The notes below the pieces were generated by a model that saw nothing but the letters and a program-made list of their open reading frames with translations, searched no databases and was not told the origin of the DNA. Of a DNA stretch of 36,516 nucleotides, positions 30,814 through 36,516 are shown in pieces. The number at the start of each line of letters is the position of its first letter. Position 1 is the stretch's first letter. The position numbers and the translations under genes are program-made. Source of the stretch: TMED8 sp038125725 (GTDB taxonomy: Bacteria; Pseudomonadota; Alphaproteobacteria; Rhodospirillales; Casp-alpha2); assembly GCA_038125725.1 (NCBI GenBank), contig JAYPEK010000036.1, positions 1 to 36,516 of the forward strand, written 5' to 3'.

Positions 30814-31638
30814 TCAGAATGCGACCGCCGGATCGGTAATTTCCGTAAGATTTTCAACGGTTACCTGCCGTTCCGCCGGCAGGCAGATGATGTTTCGCGA
30901 GATCAGGTTTTCGTATTCGTTGACCGGATTCTTGAAGAAATTGTCGGGATTGTAGAGCTTCGGCAGGTGCCAATAGACCCGGTAGTCCAAGTCGAGCATG
31001 CGGCCCAGCAGTTCCTCGGACCGGTCGCGGCGGTCGTTTTCCAGGTAGATGGTGGGCCTGAACCTGCCGATGGTCGCCGCCGCGCCGGCGACGACCTCGT
31101 TCTCCATGCCCTCGACGTCGATCTTGATCAGATCGCAACGGCCGAGCGTCAGGCCGTCAATGGTGCGACAGGGGACCGGCTCGCCCTTCTCGGTGCCAAT
31201 GAGGGAAACGCCGCCGAAGTTGCCGCCTTTCGCGTAGTCGACGCGCGGCACCAGGATCGTGCCTTCCGATGCGCCGGCGGCGGCATGATAGGTGTAGACA
31301 TTGCCGAGCGCGTTCAGTGCCACGTTGGCGCAAAGCAATTGGAACACCTGGCGCTGCGGTTCCATGGCCAGGACCGCGCCGCGGGGACCGACCGCGTTGG
31401 CCATGAAGATGCTGAGCGCACCGATGTTGGCGCCGATATCGAGCGCCGCCATGCCGGGTTTCAGCAGTTGCGCCAGAAAGACGGCTTCCGCTTCGGCGTA
31501 TTCGCCGTAGAGATCGAAAGCCCGGCCGATATAGGTGTCGCCCACGTGGTAGGCCATCGGCCCATGGCGGCAGGTCTTGACCCGGATCTGGCCGTTGGAA
31601 AGCAGCGGCCCAGGAAGGTCCTGCGCGTCGCCGTTCAT
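30814..31638 (-). CDS. FkbM-family methyltransferase
   Basis: A 274-residue SAM-dependent methyltransferase of the FkbM family, which O-methylates hydroxyl groups of sugars, polyketides or lipids. It has the SAM-binding motif I ALDIGANIGALSIFMANAVG, an acidic end of strand 2 (VLAMEPQRQVFQLL), and the family motif DLIKIDVEGMENEVVAGAAA. No signal peptide or TM segment is seen. It is seven bases after the PaaK-like ligase gene and is the last gene of the transporter operon, ahead of a strong terminator. Why a methyltransferase accompanies an uptake operon is unclear. Confidence 0.88.
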   Translation of the reverse strand: MNGDAQDLPGPLLSNGQIRVKTCRHGPMAYHVGDTYIGRAFDLYGEYAEAEAVFLAQLLKPGMAALDIGANIGALSIFMANAVGPRGAVLAMEPQRQVFQLLCANVALNALGNVYTYHAAAGASEGTILVPRVDYAKGGNFGGVSLIGTEKGEPVPCRTIDGLTLGRCDLIKIDVEGMENEVVAGAAATIGRFRPTIYLENDRRDRSEELLGRMLDLDYRVYWHLPKLYNPDNFFKNPVNEYENLISRNIICLPAERQVTVENLTEITDPAVAF

Positions 31639-31645
31639 TTCGCGC

Positions 31646-32908
31646 TCAGTCGAACTTGCGGATGTCGTCGATCACCTTGCCGTCGTTCGGAAGGCTGCCG
31701 GGCTGGGCGTAACCGACCTCGCCCTTGAGCTTGCAGACGGCCTGGATGGAGGCGGCGATGTCGCCGGCCAGGCCGTTGCTGCCGCCGGCGGCATGCTCGG
31801 GGTCGTCGACCTCGCAGGAAAGGGTCATGACATCGGCGCCGTCGCGCTGGTCGACGACCAGGCGCGCCTTCAGGATCTCCGGGTGACGCTTGACGATCTC
31901 CGCCACCTGGGCCGGATGCACGAACATGCCCTTTACCTTGGTGGTCTGGTCGGCGCGCCCCATCCAGCCCTTGAGCCGCACGTTGGTGTGCCCCGACGCG
32001 CTGGCACCCGGCACCACCGCCGACAAATCGCCAGTGCCGAAGCGGATCAGCGGATATTCGGGTGTGAATGACGTGGCGACGACCTCGCCGACCTCGCCTT
32101 CGTCCACCGGATCATCGGTGCCCGGGCGGACGATTTCGATCAACAGGCTCTCGTCGACGATCAGCCCGTCGCGGGCCTTGGATTCGTAGGCGATGCAGCC
32201 GAGATCGGCGGTGCCGTACATCTGCTGGCAGTTGACGCCGCGGTCCTCGATCTCGGCGCGCAGCGACGGCGGCAACGCTTCGCCGCCGACCAGGGATTTG
32301 CTCAGGCTGGAAACGTCGAGCCCCATTTCGTCAGCGCGTTCGAGCAGGATTTTTAGGAAAGACGGCGTGCCGCCATATCCCGTCGGTTTGATATCCGCCA
32401 TGGCGCGGACCTGCAATTCGGTATTGCCGACGCCGGCCGGGAAAACCGCGCAGCCGATCTGCGCCGCGCCGGTTTCGAACATGAAGCCGGCCGGCGTGAA
32501 GTGATAGGAAAAGGTGTTGTGCAGGATATCGCCATCGCGGAAGCCTGCCGCGTAAAGAGCGCGGGCCGTTCCCCACCAGTCCTCGCCGAAACCTTCCGGG
32601 TCGTAGATCGGGCCGGGCGATTGAAAGATGCGTTTCAGCTTGCCGGTGGCGCAGGTGATCAGGCCGCCGAGCGGCGGATCCTTTTTCTGCAGTTCGATCA
32701 GATCGGATTTGCGGGTCACCGGAATTTTCGCCAATGCGTCGCGCGAGGTGACGTCTTCCGGCGTCACCTCGGCGAGCAGTTTGGCGAAATAGGGTGCATT
32801 CGACTTGGCGATCGCGACCTGACCCGCGAGGGCCTGCATCAGCGCGGCTTCGCGCGCATCCGGGGAGCGGGTTTCCAGATCGTCGAAATGTTCCTGATCG
32901 GCCGGCAT
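31646..32908 (-). CDS. phenylacetate-CoA ligase-like adenylate-forming enzyme
   Basis: A 420-residue adenylate-forming enzyme of the PaaK type. Family features: the N-terminal helical region, IPVTRKSDLIELQKKDPP, KPTGYGGTPSFLKILLERAD, LVGGEALPPSLRAEI, PLIRFGTGDLSAVVPG (A8 region) and GRADQTTKVKGMFVHPAQVA. The usual Ser/Thr/Gly-rich ATP-binding A3 loop (SSGTTG type) is replaced by FQSPGPIYDPEG at residues 95-106, and A5 reads MYGTADLG rather than YG.(S/T)E. A CoA-ligase role on an aromatic or other carboxylate is therefore probable but not proven. It is cotranscribed with livK and livF, which suggests that the imported compound is its substrate. Confidence 0.85.
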   Translation of the reverse strand: MPADQEHFDDLETRSPDAREAALMQALAGQVAIAKSNAPYFAKLLAEVTPEDVTSRDALAKIPVTRKSDLIELQKKDPPLGGLITCATGKLKRIFQSPGPIYDPEGFGEDWWGTARALYAAGFRDGDILHNTFSYHFTPAGFMFETGAAQIGCAVFPAGVGNTELQVRAMADIKPTGYGGTPSFLKILLERADEMGLDVSSLSKSLVGGEALPPSLRAEIEDRGVNCQQMYGTADLGCIAYESKARDGLIVDESLLIEIVRPGTDDPVDEGEVGEVVATSFTPEYPLIRFGTGDLSAVVPGASASGHTNVRLKGWMGRADQTTKVKGMFVHPAQVAEIVKRHPEILKARLVVDQRDGADVMTLSCEVDDPEHAAGGSNGLAGDIAASIQAVCKLKGEVGYAQPGSLPNDGKVIDDIRKFD

Positions 32909-32918
32909 GGAGGCGGTC

Positions 32919-33761
32919 TCAGAGCCAGCGCTTGCGGCGACGGTAGTGTTTCACTTCTCGGAACGACTTGCGCCCACCAGTCGAAAGGCCCAGGTAGAAC
33001 TCCTTGACGTCCTCGTTCTCGCGCAGCGAGGCGGCTTCGCCGTCCATGACGATGCGGCCGTTCTCCAGGATGTAGCCGTATTCCGCGTAGCGCAGCGCCA
33101 CCATGGTGTTCTGCTCCGCCAGCAGGAAGCTCACGTCTTCCTTCTGGTTCAGGTCGCGGACGATCTCGAAGATTTCCTCCACCAACTGCGGTGCCAGGCC
33201 CATGGAGGGTTCGTCCAGCAAGATCACGTTGGGATTGGCCATCAGCGCGCGGCCGATGGCGGTCATTTGCTGCTCGCCGCCCGAGGTGTAGCCGGCCTGG
33301 CTGGTGCGGCGTTCCTTCAAGCGCGGGAAATAGTGGTAGACCTTTTCGAGGGACTCGGCGATCGCCGCACGGCCGTCGCGACGCGTATAGGCGCCGGTCA
33401 GTAGGTTTTCCTCGACGGTCAGGTGCTCGAAACAGTGACGGCCCTCCATCACCTGGATGATGCCGCGTTTGACCAGTTCGTTGGGCGTCATGTTGTCGAT
33501 ACGCTCGCCCATGGCCTCGATGCTGCCCTTGGTTACCTCGCCGCGCTCGGCGCGCAGCAGGTTGGAAATCGCCTTCAAAGTGGTCGTCTTGCCGGCGCCG
33601 TTGGCGCCCAACAGCGCGACGATTCCGCCCTTGTGCAATTCCAATGAGACGCCCTTCAACACCAAGATCACGTGGTCGTAGATGACCTCGATGTTGTTGA
33701 TGTTGAGAAGGGGGGCGGCCTGAGCCGCCCCCGCATCGATGTTTTCAGCCGTTTGCTGCAT
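32919..33761 (-). CDS. livF: branched-chain amino acid-type ABC transporter ATP-binding protein LivF
   Basis: One of the two ATPases of a LivFGHMK-type importer. The 280-residue protein has Walker A LLGANGAGKTTTLKAISNLL, the signature YTSGGEQQMTAIGRALMANP, Walker B VILLDEPSMGLAPQLVEEIF and the LivF-type end of the core (GYILENGRIVMDGEA). After the core comes a basic tail (RKSFREVKHYRRRKRWL), seen in LivF proteins of alphaproteobacterial transporters next to CoA ligases. It is 11 bp after livK and 10 bp before the PaaK-like gene. livG is absent from the window and probably lies upstream of livH. Confidence 0.93.
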   Translation of the reverse strand: MQQTAENIDAGAAQAAPLLNINNIEVIYDHVILVLKGVSLELHKGGIVALLGANGAGKTTTLKAISNLLRAERGEVTKGSIEAMGERIDNMTPNELVKRGIIQVMEGRHCFEHLTVEENLLTGAYTRRDGRAAIAESLEKVYHYFPRLKERRTSQAGYTSGGEQQMTAIGRALMANPNVILLDEPSMGLAPQLVEEIFEIVRDLNQKEDVSFLLAEQNTMVALRYAEYGYILENGRIVMDGEAASLRENEDVKEFYLGLSTGGRKSFREVKHYRRRKRWL

Positions 33762-33772
33762 CTTGGATCAAC

Positions 33773-35092
33773 CTAGCTGCAGCTGCGCGGCTTGATGTTG
33801 TTTTCCTTGGCGTAAGCCGCGGCGGCGCTCTCAACCAGCGGACGGACGACGTCCGACATGGCCGGAATGAAGTCGGAAATCAGTTTCCACTTCGAACCGT
33901 CCCACTGCTGGATGAAGATACCAGGCGCATTGCCTTCGTGGCTCAGGCAGGAAACGCTGACCGGGTTGGTGAAACCCTTGAGGCCGAGTTTCGCCAGGCG
34001 TTCGTCGGTAATCTGCAGGTTTTCGAAGGCCGCGCGGATCTGGTCGCCGGACGGCTTCTTGCCGCCGTTGGCCTTGATCGCGTCGCGCACCGCTTCGGTG
34101 GCGTACACCGAGTTCAGCACCATCCGGTTGTACAGCACTTCACCGACGTTGTTTTCCTTGGCTTTCGCCTTATCGCCGCCATAGACATGTTTGATGATGT
34201 CGTTGAACAGCGGATAGTCGGTACCCGCGGCGTGCATGTTGGTGGACTTGTAGTTGATGGAGTTGTCGCCCGCCGGAATCACGTCGGCGTCGGAACCGGA
34301 CCACCAGTTACCCACGAAATGATCCATCGGGAAACCGACGGTGGCGGCTTCCTTGATGGCGACCTGGTTCATGACGCCCCAGCCGGACATGAACACCCAG
34401 TCCGGACGCGCGCGGCGAACCTGCAACCAGGTGGCCTTCTGTTCCTGACCCGGGTGGTCGACGGCGAGCAGCGTGAGCTTGAAGCCGAACTTCTTAGAAA
34501 GCGCTTCCAGGGTCGGGTTGGCTTCCTTGCCGTAGGCCGAGTTGTGATAAACGTGGGCGATGTGCTTGCCCTTCAGGTTGGCGAGACCGCCTTCCTGCTG
34601 GCCGACGTAGTTGACGAACGCCGAAGCCTGGCTCCAGTAGGTGGACGGGAAGTTGAACACCCAGGGGAAGACGCGGCCGTCAGCGGCGGCGGTGCGGCCG
34701 TAACCCATGGACAGGATCACCACCTTGTCGACCGGCGCTTTCGGGATCAACTGGTAGGTGAGGCCCGTGGAATAGGGGCTGACCACCAGGGCGCCGCCGT
34801 TCTTGTCCTTGAGCTTCTCGTAGCACTCGACGCCGATCTTGGTGTTGTACTTGGTTTCGCATTCCTCGGTGACGATCTTGTGGCCTTCGATGCCGCCGTC
34901 ACGCTTGTTAAGCAGCTCGAAGTAATCCCGCGCGGAGTTGGCGAGCGGAATACCGCTGGGCGCATACGGACCCGTGCGATACACCATCACGGGGAAGAAA
35001 AGATCTTCGGCGTAAGCCTGCTTGACCTCTGCAACCCCGGTGACGCCTATGGCAAGGCCAGCGGCGGCCATGAGTAGATTGCGAATTTTCAT
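33773..35092 (-). CDS. livK: branched-chain amino acid-type ABC transporter substrate-binding protein
   Basis: The periplasmic binding protein of the importer (Peripla_BP_6, type I fold). The 439-residue precursor has a signal peptide (IRNLLMAAAGLAIGVTGVAE, cleavage near AYA-ED), then lobe sequences YRTGPYAPSGIPLANSARDY, VVSPYSTGLTYQLIP, IAHVYHNSAYGKEANPTLEA and DWVFMSGWGVMNQVAIKEAA. It is longer than E. coli LivK (369), as usual for ligand families beyond Leu/Ile/Val. GGGAGAG precedes the ATG. Ligand unknown; the CoA-ligase neighbour hints at a carboxylic acid. A strong hairpin lies upstream in the livM-livK gap. Confidence 0.93.
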   Translation of the reverse strand: MKIRNLLMAAAGLAIGVTGVAEVKQAYAEDLFFPVMVYRTGPYAPSGIPLANSARDYFELLNKRDGGIEGHKIVTEECETKYNTKIGVECYEKLKDKNGGALVVSPYSTGLTYQLIPKAPVDKVVILSMGYGRTAAADGRVFPWVFNFPSTYWSQASAFVNYVGQQEGGLANLKGKHIAHVYHNSAYGKEANPTLEALSKKFGFKLTLLAVDHPGQEQKATWLQVRRARPDWVFMSGWGVMNQVAIKEAATVGFPMDHFVGNWWSGSDADVIPAGDNSINYKSTNMHAAGTDYPLFNDIIKHVYGGDKAKAKENNVGEVLYNRMVLNSVYATEAVRDAIKANGGKKPSGDQIRAAFENLQITDERLAKLGLKGFTNPVSVSCLSHEGNAPGIFIQQWDGSKWKLISDFIPAMSDVVRPLVESAAAAYAKENNIKPRSCS

Positions 35093-35137
35093 TGTTTCTC
35101 TCCCAATTCGTTTCGCGACCCTTTACCGGTCTTTCTT

Positions 35138-35189
35138 TTCGAACCGCAACATTAGCATGTGACCGGCGTTTTTCCTAATACGGTTCGAA
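35138..35189. promoter_or_regulatory. long stem-loop between livM and livK
   Basis: TTCGAACCG (35138-35146) and CGGTTCGAA (35181-35189) are perfectly complementary, and just inside them ATTAG and CTAAT pair as well. The transcript of this 125-bp gap can therefore fold into a stem of 9 + 5 bp with a small internal loop. Intergenic stem-loops next to binding-protein genes often set mRNA stability so that more binding protein than permease is made. Confidence 0.6.
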
Positions 35190-35217
35190 TTCCTCCGAGC
35201 ATGCGGCGCAGTCCCCA

Positions 35218-36297
35218 TCAATAGGGGAACGGCCACATCCTGAGCTTCTCCTTGGCGATCTGCCACAGCCGGTTGAAGCCGGCGGGCTCGACGATCAGGA
35301 AATAGATGATCATCACGCCGAAAATGATTTCCTCGATGTGTTTCTGCAACTCCGTGCCCATGTGAATGCCGATCATCGGCGGCGCGTTGGTCAGGAAGAT
35401 CGGCAGCAGCGTGATGAAGCCGGCGCCGAGGATCGATCCGAGCACGCTGCCCAATCCGCCGATGATGATCATGAACAGCACCGGGAAGGAGATGTTGAGG
35501 ATGTCGAAGGCTTCCGTCTCGGCACTGCCCAGCCAGCAGAAGATATAGAGCGCGCCGGCGACACCGCAGTAGAAGGAGCTGATGGCGAAAGCCAGGATTT
35601 TGGTGTGCAGCGGGCGAATGCCGATGATCTCGGCGGCGATGTCCATGTCGCGGATCGCCATCCAGGCGCGCCCGATGTGGCCGCGCGCCATGTTCTTGGC
35701 GGCCAGCGCGAACACCACCAGGAAGGTCAGTACCACGTAGTATCTGGCGATTGGTTCGGCTCGCGGCCCGGTGACCAGGACGCCGAACACCTCGCGCGGC
35801 GGCGCGGTGATGGTGCCGGACGGGCTGAAGTTGTAGAACCAGCCGACCTTGTTGAACACCCAAAGGACGAAGAACTGCGCCGCCAGGGTCGCGACGGCTA
35901 GATAGAAGCCCTTGATGCGCAGGCTGGGCACGCCGAAGATCATGCCCACGGCGGCGGCGAAAAAGCCCGACATGATAAACACGATGACGATGTTCAGTTC
36001 GGGAAAAGCGGTGGAAAGCTTGTAGGTGGCGTAGGCGCCGACGGCCATGAAGGCGCCGGTACCGAGGCTCACCTGTCCCGCGTAGCCGGTCAGGATGTTG
36101 AGCCCGATGGCCGCCAGGGCCAGCACATAGAACGGGATCAATACCGCCTGGTACCAGTATTCATTGGCGATCAGCGGAATGCCCACATAGGCGACCACCA
36201 AGACGAGGGCGATGAACCAGCGGTCCTGGGCGATCTGGAAAATCGCCTGGTCGGACTGGTAGGTGGATTTGAACTGTCCGGCTTCGCGGTAAAACAT
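35218..36297 (-). CDS. livM: branched-chain amino acid-type ABC transporter permease LivM
   Basis: A 359-residue inner-membrane permease with about 10 hydrophobic helices, including ALVLVVAYVGIPLIANEYWY, the family motif LNILTGYAGQVSLGTGAFMA and the EAA-like coupling region IGRAWMAIRDMDIAAEIIGI. The motif TKILAFAISSFYCGVAGAL and GGLGSVLGSILGAGFI are typical of LivM. A ~30-residue cytoplasmic N-terminus precedes the first helix. It is three bases after livH. Stop to livK start is 125 bp. Confidence 0.95.
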   Translation of the reverse strand: MFYREAGQFKSTYQSDQAIFQIAQDRWFIALVLVVAYVGIPLIANEYWYQAVLIPFYVLALAAIGLNILTGYAGQVSLGTGAFMAVGAYATYKLSTAFPELNIVIVFIMSGFFAAAVGMIFGVPSLRIKGFYLAVATLAAQFFVLWVFNKVGWFYNFSPSGTITAPPREVFGVLVTGPRAEPIARYYVVLTFLVVFALAAKNMARGHIGRAWMAIRDMDIAAEIIGIRPLHTKILAFAISSFYCGVAGALYIFCWLGSAETEAFDILNISFPVLFMIIIGGLGSVLGSILGAGFITLLPIFLTNAPPMIGIHMGTELQKHIEEIIFGVMIIYFLIVEPAGFNRLWQIAKEKLRMWPFPY

Positions 36298-36300
36298 GGA

Positions 36301-36516
36301 TCAAACCCTCTCGATGATCTTTTCGCCGAATAGGCCTTGTGGGCGGAACATGAGGAACACCAGGGCGGCCATGTAGGCGAACCAGCCTTCGATGGCGCCG
36401 CCGAAGGCGGGACCCCAGTAAACCTCGGAAACCTTCTCGAACACGCCGATCAAAAGGCCGCCGATGATGGCGCCGGGCACCGATTCGAAGCCGCCCAGGA
36501 TCAGCACCGGCAGCGC
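36301..36516 (-). CDS. livH: branched-chain amino acid-type ABC transporter permease LivH (partial, N-terminus beyond window)
   Basis: The last 71 residues of a LivH-type permease, running off the right end of the window. The visible part ALPVLILGGFESVPGAIIGG followed by LLIGVFEKVSEVY matches the GGxGSxxGAxxGG segment shared by LivH and LivM, and the end LVFLMFRPQGLFGEKIIERV is the normal LivH C-terminus. It precedes livM by three bases. Confidence 0.93.
   Translation of the reverse strand, partial: ALPVLILGGFESVPGAIIGGLLIGVFEKVSEVYWGPAFGGAIEGWFAYMAALVFLMFRPQGLFGEKIIERV

Overview
The window looks like a chromosomal segment of a GC-rich, free-living alphaproteobacterium, most likely of the Rhodospirillales type. 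This rests on the gene order ffh-rpsP-rimM-trmD-rplS-leuC, on dapF-mtaB-ftsY, on a complete System I cytochrome c maturation (ccm) cluster, and on a branched-chain-type ABC transporter operon whose LivF ends in a Lys/Arg-rich tail and is followed by a phenylacetate-CoA-ligase-like gene. No rRNA, tRNA, CRISPR array, transposase, integrase or plasmid/phage gene was found, so the taxonomic placement is inference from protein and operon style only.

Layout. (1) 1-4621, minus strand: a translation and protein-targeting operon running ffh, rpsP (S16 with a long Ala/Glu tail), rimM, trmD, rplS, then leuC, which is cut by the window edge. (2) 4943-8450, plus strand: a small XRE-type regulator, then dapF, mtaB and ftsY, tightly packed. 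Both SRP GTPases, Ffh and its receptor FtsY, are therefore in this window. (3) 8451-11860: an accessory-looking islet bounded by two copies of a palindromic repeat (8491-8597 and 11703-11757). It holds a LysR regulator divergent from a type II haloacid-dehalogenase-like HAD hydrolase, and a secreted Cys-rich repeat protein. (4) 11861-20083: metabolic and hypothetical genes: nitronate monooxygenase, two convergent amidase-signature enzymes (one translationally coupled to a 65-residue protein), DUF924 and DUF2141 proteins, a 76-residue hypothetical, a NUDIX hydrolase, and a chemoreceptor-like membrane protein with a degenerate signalling tip. (5) 20203-21527, plus: allE-allA, two late steps of ureide (allantoin) breakdown. 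(6) 21532-22731, minus: pgk. (7) 22830-30589, minus: ccmA, ccmB, a 146-bp gap with a good FNR/FixK-type box, then ccmC, D, E, F, G, H, I and a coupled LysE-type exporter. (8) 30814-36516, minus: livH (partial), livM, livK, livF, a PaaK-like ligase and an FkbM methyltransferase, ending in an intrinsic terminator at 30649-30678.

How the parts work together. The first two blocks are core housekeeping (ribosome maturation, tRNA modification, SRP targeting, lysine/cell-wall precursor). The ccm block exports and attaches heme to periplasmic c-type cytochromes, and the FNR-like box suggests oxygen or redox control from ccmC onward. The last operon probably takes up a carboxylate or amino-acid-like compound and activates it as a CoA thioester. 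Amidases, nitronate monooxygenase and allE/allA fit organic nitrogen scavenging, but no direct link between them is shown. I found no clear candidate for a wholly new defence or mobile system. The least ordinary items are the Cys-rich repeat protein, the degenerate chemoreceptor, the S16 tail, the FNR-type site inside ccm, and the PaaK-like/FkbM end of the transporter operon.
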